From Acidisphaera sp. L21 (GTDB lineage Bacteria; Pseudomonadota; Alphaproteobacteria; Acetobacterales; Acetobacteraceae): a stretch of 64,000 nucleotides of DNA. Both the position numbers and the translations under genes were made by a program. Location: contig NZ_LMUY01000145.1 of NCBI RefSeq assembly GCF_009765685.1, positions 99,796-163,795 on the forward strand, written 5' to 3'. Below the pieces are notes generated by a model. The model was not told the DNA's origin and searched no databases. It saw only the letters and a program-made list of their open reading frames with translations. Shown here piece by piece: positions 43,441 through 52,705 of the stretch; position 1 is the stretch's first letter; each line of letters starts with the position of its first letter.

Positions 43441-45993
43441 TTGTCTGGTGTGACAGGAACACTCCCAGAACGCTTTGCTGATTGGTTCGCTGGCCGGGGA
43501 TGGTCGCCCCGGCCGCACCAGCTTGCCATGCTGGACGCGGCGCAAGCGGGTGAGACGGCGCTGCTGATCGCGCCGACTGGCGGTGGCAAGACCCTGGCCG
43601 GGTTTCTGCCGTCGCTGGTGGAATTGTTCGATCGGCCGCAGACTGGCATCCACACCCTATACGTGTCGCCGTTGAAGGCGCTGGGCACCGACGTCGCTCG
43701 TAACCTGACGGCCCCGGTCAGCGAGATGGCGCTGGCGGTCACGGTCGAAACCCGCTCCGGCGACACGTCGCAAACACGGCGGGCGCGGCAGAAGGAGCAT
43801 CCGCCCAACATTCTATTGACCACGCCCGAAAGCCTGGCCCTGCTGCTGAGCCAGACGGCCGCGCCCGATACGTTCCGCGACCTCCGCTGCATCGTGGTGG
43901 ACGAGGTGCATGCGCTGGCGGGCACCAAGCGCGGCGATCAATTGGCGCTGTGCCTTGCCCGGCTGGCGACGCTGGCACCCGCGGCGCGCCGGGTCGGGCT
44001 GTCGGCCACGGTCGCCTATAAAGATGCGATCATGGCCTATATCGGCTGCGGTGGCCCGGTGCGCCTGGTGGAGGTGCCGGAGGGTGAACCGCCGCAATTG
44101 GAAATCCGCCTCAGCGAGGATCGTGTGCCGTGGTCCGGCCGCATGGGCCTCGCCTCCGCCGCGGTGATTCTGGACAGGATCCGTGCCGCTGGCATGACCA
44201 TCGTCTTCGTCAACACTCGCGCGCAGGGCGAATTGCTGTTCCAGGCGCTGTGGAAGCTGAACGAGGAAACGCTGCCGATCGCGCTGCATCATGGCAGCCT
44301 GGACATCGCGCAGCGCCGCCGGGTGGAGGCCGCGATGTCCCGCGGCGACCTGCGTGCGGTGGTGGCGACGTCGTCGCTGGACCTCGGGATCGACTGGGGC
44401 GGGGTGGACCAGGTGATCCAGGTCGGCGCACCGAAAGGCGTGTCCCGACTGTTGCAGCGGGTTGGCCGGTCCAACCACCGCATGGACGTCGCCAGCCGCG
44501 CCATCCTGGTGCCCGCCAACCGCTTCGAGGTGCTGGAGTGCGAGGCTGCGGTGCAAGGCGTGGCCGCGCGCGAACTGGATGGCGACCCACCGCGCCCTGG
44601 CGGGCTGGACGTGCTGGCCCAGCACATCCTGCTGATGGCCGCCGCCGACCCCTTCCTGCCCGACGATTTGTTCGCCGAGATCACCCGTGCCGGTCCCTAT
44701 TCCGATCTCACGCGGGCGACGTTCGAGGACGTGCTGAGCTTCGTGGAGGATGGCGGCTACGCGCTGGCCGCCTATGACCGCTACCGCAAGCTGTTTCGCG
44801 ATGCGGAGGGGCGGGTGGAAATCCGTTCCGACCGGATTGCCCGGCTCGCCCGGATGAACATCGGCACCATCGTGGAAATGCCGCTGCTGAAGGTGCGGCT
44901 GGCCGGGCAGCGCGGCGGCTCGTTGGGGGAGCTGGAGGAGTCGTTCGCCACCATGCTGACCCCCGGCGACACCTTCATGTTCGCCGGCCGCCTGCTGCGC
45001 TTCCAGCGGATCCGGGAAACTACGGTGGAATGCCTGGAGGGCGGCAAGGGTGAGCCGATGGTGCCCGCCTATGCCGGCGGCAAATATCCGCTCACGTCCA
45101 ACCTGGCTGCCCGGGTGCGGGCGATGCTGCACGATCCGGCGAGTTGGTCGGTGTTTCCCGGGCAGGTGCGCGACTGGCTGGCGTTGCAACAAGAACGCTC
45201 CACCCTGCCGGGGCCGGACGATCTGCTGGTGGAAGTGTTCCCGCGCAATGGCCGCTGGTACACCGTCGCCTATTGTTTCGAGGGCCGGAACGCGCACCAG
45301 ACGCTCGGCATGTTGCTGACCCGGCGGATGGAGCGGGCCGGGCTGGCGCCGCTGGGGTTCGTTGCCACCGATTACGTGATCGCCGTGTGGTCCGCCAACG
45401 AGCCGGGGGATACGGCGACGCTGTTTCAGGAGGATATGCTGGGCGATGATTTGGAGGCGTGGATGGCCGAAAGCTCGATGTTGCGGCGGACGTTCCGCAA
45501 CGTGGCCGTCATCGCCGGGCTGGTGGACCGGCAGCAACCGGGCGCCGATCGAACCCGGCGCCAGGTGACGGTCAACACCGACCTAATCTACGACGTACTG
45601 CGCCGGCATCAGCCAGACCATATCCTGCTGCGCGCCACCCGCGCCGACGCCGCCACGGGGCTGACGGATGTCGGCCGGCTGGCGGCAATGCTGGCCCGGG
45701 TGCAGGGCAAGGTGCGCACGGTCCGCCTATCCCGCGTGTCGCCGCTGGCGGTGCCGGTGCTGCTGGATATCGGCCGCGAATTCGTCCGCAACGAGGAGGA
45801 CGAGGATGCCTTGCTAGCCGAAACCGAGGCATTGGTCGCCGAAGCGAAGGGCGAGGCCGAGCCGTCGCAGGAGCCGATGCGGGTTCACCCGGTGCATCGC
45901 GCCAACCTCGCCATCATGACCCGGCGTGACCGCCGGCGGGAGGCGCCGCCCGTCGCCTGGTCGGCCCTGAACCAGTCGTCCCGCCGCCCATGA
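43441..45993 (+). CDS. Lhr-like DEXH-box DNA helicase (ligase-associated DNA damage response type)
   Basis: 850 residues from TTG 43441, or GTG 43450. Helicase motifs: ALLIAPTGGGKTLAGFLPS (I), LLTTPESLALLLS, VVDEVHAL (II), GLSATVAY (III), IVFVNTRAQGELLF (IV), VVATSSLDLGIDWG (V) and QRVGRSNHRMD (VI), followed by the WH and Lhr-core domains. This type is usually encoded with an ATP-dependent ligase, an exonuclease and PdeM. Here only pdeM follows, overlapping by ATGA. It probably unwinds or translocates on DNA in repair. Confidence 0.93.
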   Translation: MSGVTGTLPERFADWFAGRGWSPRPHQLAMLDAAQAGETALLIAPTGGGKTLAGFLPSLVELFDRPQTGIHTLYVSPLKALGTDVARNLTAPVSEMALAVTVETRSGDTSQTRRARQKEHPPNILLTTPESLALLLSQTAAPDTFRDLRCIVVDEVHALAGTKRGDQLALCLARLATLAPAARRVGLSATVAYKDAIMAYIGCGGPVRLVEVPEGEPPQLEIRLSEDRVPWSGRMGLASAAVILDRIRAAGMTIVFVNTRAQGELLFQALWKLNEETLPIALHHGSLDIAQRRRVEAAMSRGDLRAVVATSSLDLGIDWGGVDQVIQVGAPKGVSRLLQRVGRSNHRMDVASRAILVPANRFEVLECEAAVQGVAARELDGDPPRPGGLDVLAQHILLMAAADPFLPDDLFAEITRAGPYSDLTRATFEDVLSFVEDGGYALAAYDRYRKLFRDAEGRVEIRSDRIARLARMNIGTIVEMPLLKVRLAGQRGGSLGELEESFATMLTPGDTFMFAGRLLRFQRIRETTVECLEGGKGEPMVPAYAGGKYPLTSNLAARVRAMLHDPASWSVFPGQVRDWLALQQERSTLPGPDDLLVEVFPRNGRWYTVAYCFEGRNAHQTLGMLLTRRMERAGLAPLGFVATDYVIAVWSANEPGDTATLFQEDMLGDDLEAWMAESSMLRRTFRNVAVIAGLVDRQQPGADRTRRQVTVNTDLIYDVLRRHQPDHILLRATRADAATGLTDVGRLAAMLARVQGKVRTVRLSRVSPLAVPVLLDIGREFVRNEEDEDALLAETEALVAEAKGEAEPSQEPMRVHPVHRANLAIMTRRDRRREAPPVAWSALNQSSRRP

Positions 45994-46673
45994 CCGCCGC
46001 CCCGATTCATCTTGCTGGCAACCGGCTGATGCTGGACCCGGCCGGCGCGCTGTGGTGGCCGGAGCGTAAGCTGCTGGCGGTGGCCGATTTGCACCTGGAA
46101 AAGGGCTCGGCCAGCGCGCTGAAGGGCAACCTGGTGCCGCCCTGGGACACGCGAGCCACGCTGGACCGGCTGGCACTGCTGATCCGCCGCTACACCCCGC
46201 GCACCATTCTAGCCCTGGGCGACAGCTTCCACGATGCGGATGGTGCCAACCGCTTGATGCCGGCCGATGCCACGCGACTGCGGGCGATTGCCGCGTCGCA
46301 CGAGTTCATCTGGCTGCTAGGCAACCACGATCCGCTGCCGCCGGACGGATTGCCCGGCACCACCGCGGAATGGTGGGAGGCGAGCGGCGTCGTGTTTCGC
46401 CATCAGGCTGGGGGCGCCGGGCCAGAGATCTGCGGCCATCACCATCCGAAGGCCAGCATCACGACTCGGGCGCAGACGATCACCCGGCCGTGCTTCGTGT
46501 CCGGCCCGCAGCGGCTGATGCTGCCGGCCTTCGGCGCGTATACTGGCGGGTTGGATGTGCGCCATCCCGCTATCGCCAAATTGTTTCCACGCGGTGGACG
46601 GGCGTTTCTGTTGGGAAAGGAACGGTTGTTTGCGTTCACGCTTGGTCAATCGGCTGCGATGCAGTCCGGCTGA
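45990..46673 (+). CDS. pdeM: Ligase-associated DNA damage response endonuclease PdeM
   Basis: 227 residues of calcineurin-like metallophosphoesterase. Metal-binding motifs: LAVADLHLEKGSA (D-x-H), LALGDSFHDADG (G-D), LLGNHDPLPPDG (G-N-H-D), and the terminal ICGHHHPKAS (G-H-x-H). The type belongs to the gene set around DNA ligase and the Lhr-like helicase. The start overlaps the helicase stop by ATGA. Confidence 0.92.
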   Translation: MTAAPIHLAGNRLMLDPAGALWWPERKLLAVADLHLEKGSASALKGNLVPPWDTRATLDRLALLIRRYTPRTILALGDSFHDADGANRLMPADATRLRAIAASHEFIWLLGNHDPLPPDGLPGTTAEWWEASGVVFRHQAGGAGPEICGHHHPKASITTRAQTITRPCFVSGPQRLMLPAFGAYTGGLDVRHPAIAKLFPRGGRAFLLGKERLFAFTLGQSAAMQSG

Positions 46674-46722
46674 CCGGCCAGGAACATTGCCCGATCGGCC
46701 CCGAGACCACACATTGTGGCAA

Positions 46723-48168
46723 ATGCATGATACTTCCCAAGCAGGGGCTGCGGCGGACGGATCGGTCGCGCTGATGTGGTTCCGCCAGGATCTACGGCTG
46801 GCGGATAACCTGGCCATACGCGCGGCTGCCGCCGGGCGGGTGCTGGCAGTCTACGTACTGGACGACGCGGCAGCTGGCCCCCGCACGATGGGCGGCGCGC
46901 ATCGCTGGTGGCTGCGCGGCAGTCTGGAGTCTCTGGCAGCCGACCTGAAGCGCGCAGGGGCGGAGTTGGTACTGCGCCAGGGCTCGGCGGCAAAGATCAT
47001 CGCCGACCTGGTGAAGAGCCATCACGTCACCGCGGTACATGCCGGGCAGATGCTGGAGCCGTGGGGCCGTGCGCAGGAGGCCGCGGTGGCGAAGGCGCTG
47101 CCACAGGGCGTGGCGTTGCAGCTGCATCGCACTGCCACGCTCTACGAACCCGGCGTCATCCGGACGAAGACGGGCGGCACTTACGGGATCTACACGCCCT
47201 TCGCCCGTGCCGCGCGGGCGATGCAACCGCCCGAGGCGCCCGTGCCGGCACCCAAGCGCCTGCACGGCGTAGCTGCGAAATCCGACAGTCTGGCCAGTTG
47301 GAATTTGCGCCCTGCGAAGCCGGACTGGGCCGCCGGGTTCCGCGAGACCTGGCACGTCGGGGAGGCGGCGGCGCATGCCCGGCTGAAGCACTTCATGGCC
47401 GAGGCGCTGGACCGCTATCCCGAGGGCCGCAACATCCCCGGGGAGGACCTGACCTCCATGCTGTCCCCGCATCTGCATTGGGGCGAGCTATCGCCCGCGC
47501 AGGTGTGGCACGCGGCGGAGGCGGCGGGGCATGGCGAGGCACTGCGCGTCTTCCTGTCCGAATTGCTGTGGCACGAGTTCAGCGCCAACGTGCTGTGGAA
47601 CAATCCCGCGATCGGCGAGGAATCCCAGCGTGCCGATTTCCGCAAGCTGCGCTGGCGCAGCGACCCGAAAGACTTGCGGGCCTGGCAGCAGGGGCGCACC
47701 GGCGTGCCGATCGTCGATGCGGGGATGCGGCAGCTTTGGCATATCGGCTGGATGCATAACCGGGTGCGGATGATCACCGGGTCGTTCCTGGTCAAACACC
47801 TGCTGGTAAGCTGGGTCGAGGGCGAGCGGTGGTTCTGGGACACGCTGGTCGACGGCGACCACGCGGTGAATGCGCAATCCTGGCAGTGGGTCGCGGGCAC
47901 GGGCGTCGACAGCCAGCCCTTCTTCCGCGTGTTCAACCCGGTGACGCAAAGCGCCAAGTTCGACGCGGAGGGCGCCTATATCCGCCGGTGGGTGCCGGAA
48001 GTCGCCAAGCTGCCCGCCCGCTGGATTCACGCGCCCTGGACCGCCCCGGCGGAGGTGCTGGCGAAGGCGGGCGTGCGCCTGGGCAAGACCTATCCCGAGC
48101 CCATCGTCGCGCTGGAGGAAGGGCGGGACCGGGCGCTTGAGGCATTCCGGGCGATGCGCGGGGCATGA
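46723..48168 (+). CDS. phrB: Deoxyribodipyrimidine photolyase (class I CPD type)
   Basis: 481 residues from ATG 46723 (MHDTSQAGAAADGSV); the frame is open further upstream, but only this start avoids overlapping pdeM. The antenna domain starts LMWFRQDLRLADN. The FAD domain has WRSDPKDLRAWQQGRTGVP, VDAGMRQLWHIGWMHNRVRM and WQWVAGTGVDSQPFFRVFNP, typical of class I photolyases. It repairs cyclobutane dimers with blue light. It follows pdeM by 49 bases and overlaps the next phosphoesterase gene by ATGA, so light repair is placed with other repair enzymes. Confidence 0.95.
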   Translation: MHDTSQAGAAADGSVALMWFRQDLRLADNLAIRAAAAGRVLAVYVLDDAAAGPRTMGGAHRWWLRGSLESLAADLKRAGAELVLRQGSAAKIIADLVKSHHVTAVHAGQMLEPWGRAQEAAVAKALPQGVALQLHRTATLYEPGVIRTKTGGTYGIYTPFARAARAMQPPEAPVPAPKRLHGVAAKSDSLASWNLRPAKPDWAAGFRETWHVGEAAAHARLKHFMAEALDRYPEGRNIPGEDLTSMLSPHLHWGELSPAQVWHAAEAAGHGEALRVFLSELLWHEFSANVLWNNPAIGEESQRADFRKLRWRSDPKDLRAWQQGRTGVPIVDAGMRQLWHIGWMHNRVRMITGSFLVKHLLVSWVEGERWFWDTLVDGDHAVNAQSWQWVAGTGVDSQPFFRVFNPVTQSAKFDAEGAYIRRWVPEVAKLPARWIHAPWTAPAEVLAKAGVRLGKTYPEPIVALEEGRDRALEAFRAMRGA

Positions 48169-48884
48169 TGATTCCGGATGGGCTGCCATTGCGGGTGGTG
48201 GGGGACGTGCACGGAGACGCGCGCGCCTTCGCCTTCGCGGCGGAGACGGACCATTTCGTCGTGCAGCTTGGCGACCTGACGGATAGTGGGCCCGACAGCG
48301 CAGCCGCGTTGGAAACCGCGTTGCGCCTGCTGGAGGAGCGGCGCGGCATGTTCATCCTGGGCAACCACGATCGCAAACTGGGCCGCGCGCTGGGCGGCCA
48401 GCCCGTGCGGGTGGATGCAGCGTTGGCCGAAACGCTGCGCCAACTGCCCCCCAGACTGCGCGAACGTGCGCTGGAGGCGATCGAGCAAGCGCCAGCCTGG
48501 GTGGTGCAGCGCGGCCGGGTGTTCGTGCATGGCGGCTTCCACACCGCGATGTTGGAGTCTGCGCCGCCGCCGGGCCTCGGCCGGGTGGACGCCGCCCTGT
48601 CGCGGGCGCTGTTCGGCCAGACCACCGGCCGGGTGCAGGCGGATGGCTATCCGGAGCGGGTGTTGCGCTGGGTCGATCGTATTCCGCCGGGCACGACCGT
48701 CTATTGCGGCCACGACCGGCGCAGCACGGATGGCCGTCCCTACGTAAGGCACAGCCATAATGGCGGCCGGGCGATCTTCCTAGACACCGGTGCGGGCAAG
48801 GGTGGGCATCTGTCCTGGATCGATTTGCCGCCGGCGAATGTGGCCTCGGCAGGGATTGCGATCGAAGCGATTTCTTCACCGTAG
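48165..48884 (+). CDS. Calcineurin-like metallophosphoesterase
   Basis: 239 residues. Metallophosphoesterase motifs: RVVGDVHGDARAF, VVQLGDLTDSGPD, MFILGNHDRKLGR, VFVHGGFHT and YCGHDRRSTDG. The closest general type is the bacterial PrpE-like / Ser-Thr protein phosphatase or diadenosine tetraphosphatase group; the exact substrate cannot be read from sequence. It is translationally coupled to the photolyase. Confidence 0.85.
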   Translation: MMIPDGLPLRVVGDVHGDARAFAFAAETDHFVVQLGDLTDSGPDSAAALETALRLLEERRGMFILGNHDRKLGRALGGQPVRVDAALAETLRQLPPRLRERALEAIEQAPAWVVQRGRVFVHGGFHTAMLESAPPPGLGRVDAALSRALFGQTTGRVQADGYPERVLRWVDRIPPGTTVYCGHDRRSTDGRPYVRHSHNGGRAIFLDTGAGKGGHLSWIDLPPANVASAGIAIEAISSP

Positions 48885-49049
48885 GCTGGCGATGACGTTC
48901 CAGAACTACGCGCTATGCCCAGCTTGCCGTGATGGTGTTGGAGCCGCGGGCCGAGGCGCGCCCGGCGGAGCGTCCTGCTGCTGATGCCGGGCCAGGTGAT
49001 GACGCTGTACCTGGACCGGAGTCAGTCGCGGCAGATGCCGTCGTAGCGG

Positions 49050-49829
49050 CTAATGCGCCGTCGGCGTCAGCCCCATCTTCTCCAGCACCGGGGCTGCCTG
49101 GGCGGAGGCGAGGTATTGGATCAGCGCCTTGCCGGCTTCCGGCTGCTTCGACCCGGTGGCGATGCCGGCGGAATACACCGTCACCGACTGCACCGCATCC
49201 GGGATCTTGCCCACGAAGGTCAGGCCCGGTACCGGCAGCAATTCCGCCACCTGCTGGAAGCCGAGTTCGGCGTCGCCCTTGGCCACGATCTCCCCCACCG
49301 GGGTGGCGGGGATCATATGGGCCTTGCCCTTCATCTGGTCCTCGATGCCCAGCTTCTTGAACAGCTCCGTCTCTATGTAGACGCCGCTTGCGCTGTCGGA
49401 ATAGGCAACGGATTTCGCCGCCAGCAGCACCTGGCGCAGCTTGTCCACCGTGCTGATGTCCGGCACCGGGGACCCGGCGCGCACCGACATCCCGATCGGG
49501 GACAGCGCCACATCCACCTTGCTGCCCGGTACCGCGCGGCCATCCTTGATCAGCCCGTCCAGTGCATAGCCAACCATGATCAGCACGTCGTCGGCCTCAC
49601 CCCGGGCCAGCCGCACGGGGATGGCGTTGTTGGTCGTGCCCATGGAGGGCCCGGGCACGGTGGCGACGTGGTTGCCGGTTGCGGCCTCGAACCCTGGCAC
49701 CAGCGCCTGGTAGGTGGACAGGAATCCGCCGGAGATCATCACCGTCACGTCGGCGGCGCGCGCCAGGGTTGGGGTGAGCAGGGTCGATACGAGCAAAGCG
49801 GGCGCGAGCAGTAGGGCGCGGACGGACAT
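49050..49829 (-). CDS. Periplasmic substrate-binding protein, ModA-like
   Basis: 259 residues with a Sec signal peptide (ALLLAPALLVSTLLTPTLARAA, cleavage near residue 25). The mature part begins DVTVMISGGFLSTYQALVPG and shows the ModA-like order: SMGTTNNAIPVRLARGEADD, SVAYSDSASGVYIETEL, GDAELGFQQVAELLPVPG. Related proteins bind molybdate-like oxyanions or act as orphan binding proteins. No permease or ATPase gene is adjacent. It is divergent from the flavin reductase across 118 bases. Confidence 0.8.
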   Translation of the reverse strand: MSVRALLLAPALLVSTLLTPTLARAADVTVMISGGFLSTYQALVPGFEAATGNHVATVPGPSMGTTNNAIPVRLARGEADDVLIMVGYALDGLIKDGRAVPGSKVDVALSPIGMSVRAGSPVPDISTVDKLRQVLLAAKSVAYSDSASGVYIETELFKKLGIEDQMKGKAHMIPATPVGEIVAKGDAELGFQQVAELLPVPGLTFVGKIPDAVQSVTVYSAGIATGSKQPEAGKALIQYLASAQAAPVLEKMGLTPTAH

Positions 49830-49947
49830 TTTTGCCTCCTGGAGCGAGGCTGACGTGCTTAGCCGCCGTTGCCGTTGCCGCCAAGGCCGGGCTTCCCGCC
49901 CGGCATGGCAAAATGCATGTTGCCGCGAACACCATGGAGGTGCGCTG

Positions 49948-50559
49948 ATGGAGACCTATTTCTACGAGCCGCGATTGGGTCACGGCCTGCCGCACGACCC
50001 GTTCAAGGCGATCCTTGCGCCACGTCCGGTTGGCTGGATTTCGACTGTCGACGCGCAGGGCCGGGTGAATTTGGCGCCCTACAGTTTCTTCAACGGGTTC
50101 GGTGGCAATCCGCCCATCGTCGGGTTCTCCAGCGAGGGGCGGAAGGACAGTTCGGGAAACGCCCAGACCACCGGCGAATTCGTCTGCAACCTGGTCACCC
50201 GGTCACTGGCCGAGGCGATGAACCAGACCGCCGCTCCGCTCGCCCACGGGCAGGACGAGATGGCGTTCGCCGGGCTGGCGGCGGCGCCCAGTCGCCTGGT
50301 CCGCCCACCGCGCGTCGCCCTGTCGCCAGCGGCGTTCGAGTGCAAGGTGCTGCAGGTCATCGTGCTGAAGGATCTGGACGGTGTCGCCACGGGGGCGGAG
50401 TTGGTGCTGGGCCAGGTTGTCGGCGTGCATATCGACCCGGCCTATCTGAAGGATGGCATCTTCGACACCGTCGCCGCCCAGCCGATCGCCCGCTGTGGCT
50501 ATCGCGGCGATTACGCGGAGGTGACCGCATTGTTCGAGATGATCCGGCCCGGCGGCTAG
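49948..50559 (+). CDS. Flavin reductase family protein (FMN-binding split barrel)
   Basis: 203 residues from ATG 49948 (METYFYEPRLGHGLPHDP), GGAGG upstream. The core LAPRPVGWISTVDAQGRVNL, then APYSFFNGFGGNPPIVGFSS and GEFVCNLVTRSLAEAMNQT, is typical of the DIM6/NTAB flavoprotein group. These reduce FMN or use it in small-molecule oxidoreduction. The MFS gene follows 6 bases after its stop, suggesting a two-gene unit. Confidence 0.88.
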   Translation: METYFYEPRLGHGLPHDPFKAILAPRPVGWISTVDAQGRVNLAPYSFFNGFGGNPPIVGFSSEGRKDSSGNAQTTGEFVCNLVTRSLAEAMNQTAAPLAHGQDEMAFAGLAAAPSRLVRPPRVALSPAAFECKVLQVIVLKDLDGVATGAELVLGQVVGVHIDPAYLKDGIFDTVAAQPIARCGYRGDYAEVTALFEMIRPGG

Positions 50560-50565
50560 ACGCAG

Positions 50566-51780
50566 ATGCGCCGCACCTCGCTGATCCTGCTGCTGGTGAG
50601 CGAGGTTGCGGCGATGTCCACCTGGTTCGCCACCAATGCATCGCTGGCCGCGATCCGCGCGCATGTGCCGTTGACGGCGTTTCACGAGGCGTTGCTGACC
50701 AACAGCGTGCAGGCCGGCTTCGTGCTCGGCACCCTCGCCAGTGCGTTGTTGACGCTGCCGGACCGGTTCGATCTGCGGCGGCTATTCTCGGCCGGGGCGG
50801 CGATCGCGGCGGTGGCCAATCTCGGCATCCTGTTCTGCGAACCGGCCTCCCCCACCGTGCCGTTGCTGCGCTTGGTGACCGGCGCCTGCATGGCCGCGGT
50901 GTATCCCGTGGGCATGAAGCTGGCCGCGACCTGGGCGGCAGGCGATCTGGGCCTGCTGATCGGGCTGTTGGTGGCGGCGTTGACGCTGGGTTCGGCCTTT
51001 CCGCACCTGATCGCGGTAGCGGCGACCGGGTTGGACTGGCGCTGGCCGGTGGGCGTGGCGGCCAGCGGTGCGGCATTGGCGGCGATACTGATCCGGTTTG
51101 CGCGGCTGGGGCCTAACCTGCCAGCCCCAGCTTCGTTGCGGCTGGCCAACGCGTCGGAAGCCTGGCGCAACCGTGGCGTTCGTTTGGCCAATCTGGGGTA
51201 TTTCGGCCATATGTGGGAGCTATACGCGATGTGGGCGTGGATTGGTGCCTTCTTGGCCGCCAGTTTGCAGGCCCGCTACGCCGACCAGCCGCCGATCCCA
51301 GCCGAACTCGCTGCCTTCCTCGTGGTCGGGGCAGGCGCAATCGGTGCATTGGGTGGCGGTTGGATGGCGGACCGGTTTGGCCGCGCGATCGTGACCATGG
51401 TGGCGATGGGCGTCAGTGGCCTGTGCGCTGCCAGTATCGGTTTGCTGTTCGGCGGCCCCGCCTGGGCGGTGCTGATGGTCAGTCTGGTCTGGGGGATCTC
51501 GGTTGTCGCCGATTCCGCGCAATTCTCCGCCGCCGTCGTTGGATTGAGTGCGCCCTCGCTGGTTGGCACGATGCTGACGGTGCAAACCTGCGCTGGGTTC
51601 TTGCTGACGGTGGTCAGCATCCAACTCACCCCGATCGTGGTCGGTGCAGTCGGCTGGCGCTACGCATTCGCCTTTCTGGCGATCGGGCCGATTCTGGGGA
51701 TCATAGCGATGGACCGCTTGCGGAGAGTGACACGGCGGCCGGGCATCGTGCCCGCCACCGTGCAATCCCCTCCGCGCTAA
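50566..51780 (+). CDS. MFS transporter
   Basis: 404 residues with about 12 hydrophobic spans. It opens SLILLLVSEVAAMSTWFATN, a start seen in cyanate/nitrate-type and CynX-like permeases, and has the loop GGWMADRFGRAIVTMVAMG between the sixth and later helices (MFS motif A). Substrate unknown. It is probably co-transcribed with the flavin reductase. Its stop overlaps the convergent hypothetical gene by 3-4 bases. Confidence 0.85.
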   Translation: MRRTSLILLLVSEVAAMSTWFATNASLAAIRAHVPLTAFHEALLTNSVQAGFVLGTLASALLTLPDRFDLRRLFSAGAAIAAVANLGILFCEPASPTVPLLRLVTGACMAAVYPVGMKLAATWAAGDLGLLIGLLVAALTLGSAFPHLIAVAATGLDWRWPVGVAASGAALAAILIRFARLGPNLPAPASLRLANASEAWRNRGVRLANLGYFGHMWELYAMWAWIGAFLAASLQARYADQPPIPAELAAFLVVGAGAIGALGGGWMADRFGRAIVTMVAMGVSGLCAASIGLLFGGPAWAVLMVSLVWGISVVADSAQFSAAVVGLSAPSLVGTMLTVQTCAGFLLTVVSIQLTPIVVGAVGWRYAFAFLAIGPILGIIAMDRLRRVTRRPGIVPATVQSPPR

Positions 51781-52052
51781 ACGAAGCGGGACGTGCCTTG
51801 CACTGGCGCGACGCCGGCTGTCGTGTAGGCCCTCAGCTTTTTGCTGAGGGGTGATACGGGCGACACATCTTCCGCAGTCAGCATTTCAATCATGGCCGCG
51901 TTGAACCGCAGTGCGAACTCGTCGATCGCCTTCTGCGGAAGAATAGCAGCCGCCACTTGCGGAGTTTCCGCCGCCTGAGTGTCTGCCGTTAACGAGTTTT
52001 GCAGGGCCTTGGTGGTGAATTGAGACACGGGAGAGGTGCTGTTCGCAATCAT
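51777..52052 (-). CDS. Small hypothetical protein
   Basis: 91 residues, MIANSTSPVSQFTTKALQNS onward. Hydrophilic, with no signal peptide, membrane segment or recognised domain. The upstream region is AT-rich relative to the surroundings (GTGTTAAATGATTGC), fitting a promoter and a real gene, but codon use is less typical than in its neighbours. Could be a lineage-specific gene. Confidence 0.45.
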   Translation of the reverse strand: MIANSTSPVSQFTTKALQNSLTADTQAAETPQVAAAILPQKAIDEFALRFNAAMIEMLTAEDVSPVSPLSKKLRAYTTAGVAPVQGTSRFV

Positions 52053-52156
52053 TTAACACGGCCTCTTCTATCGAGAGGGACATCGCGCCGTTTTTTGCGC
52101 AGGATGGTTATACACGAAACGCAGTAGGACTGTGTTAACACGATGCGATTGCGGAA

Positions 52157-52705
52157 TCAGGCGATTCGTACCTCGTAAACTCTCTTCCGCGTGCCGGGGT
52201 GGGAGGCGTCGTCGTCCTCCTGGAGGTACACCCCACCATTGGCTTCGATCACCTTGCGGGAGCCTTCGTTGTCGGTGTCGCAGGTGATGATGACGTGCGG
52301 CAGGCCGTGTTCCGCCGCGATCGGCAGCATCAGCCGCAACGCCGCCGTGCCGTGGCCGTGGCGTTGTCGCCAGGGCACCACGCTGTAGCCGATATGCCCG
52401 GAGACATAGGGCGGCAGGTCTGTCGTGCCGCGCTGGTAGCGCAGGTTGATCGACCCACAGAACCCGTCCGACTCATCCCAGATCCAGCGCGAAGTGCCCG
52501 GCAGCAGCGCCGCGACCTCACCCGTGTCCAGCGCCATGGTGCCGGAGGGAGTGATCTGTTGCTGGATGAACACGTCGGCATCCTCGGCGATGGCGGCCAG
52601 CCGTTCCGCGCAGACATCGCGCGTGGTGCTGGGGGACCAGGCACGTTGCAACGCGTCGACGTAGACGGGCAAGCGGTCGCGGCTGGGTAGGACGAGCGTG
52701 CTCAC
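52157..52705 (-). CDS. GNAT family N-acetyltransferase
   Basis: 182 residues. The acetyl-CoA-binding motif A is SVVPWRQRHGHGTAALRLML, with motif B HVIITCDTDNEGSRKVIEANGG; the beginning LPVYVDALQRAW and FCGSINLRYQRG match the COG3981-type predicted acetyltransferases. The acceptor is unknown. Its start touches the xerC stop (52706), so the two are probably co-transcribed. Confidence 0.88.
   Translation of the reverse strand: MSTLVLPSRDRLPVYVDALQRAWSPSTTRDVCAERLAAIAEDADVFIQQQITPSGTMALDTGEVAALLPGTSRWIWDESDGFCGSINLRYQRGTTDLPPYVSGHIGYSVVPWRQRHGHGTAALRLMLPIAAEHGLPHVIITCDTDNEGSRKVIEANGGVYLQEDDDASHPGTRKRVYEVRIA

Noticed and set aside
48897..49049. Possible short gene after the metallophosphoesterase
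   Set aside because: A 30-50 residue frame of Ala/Gly/Pro with no ribosome-binding site or family match.
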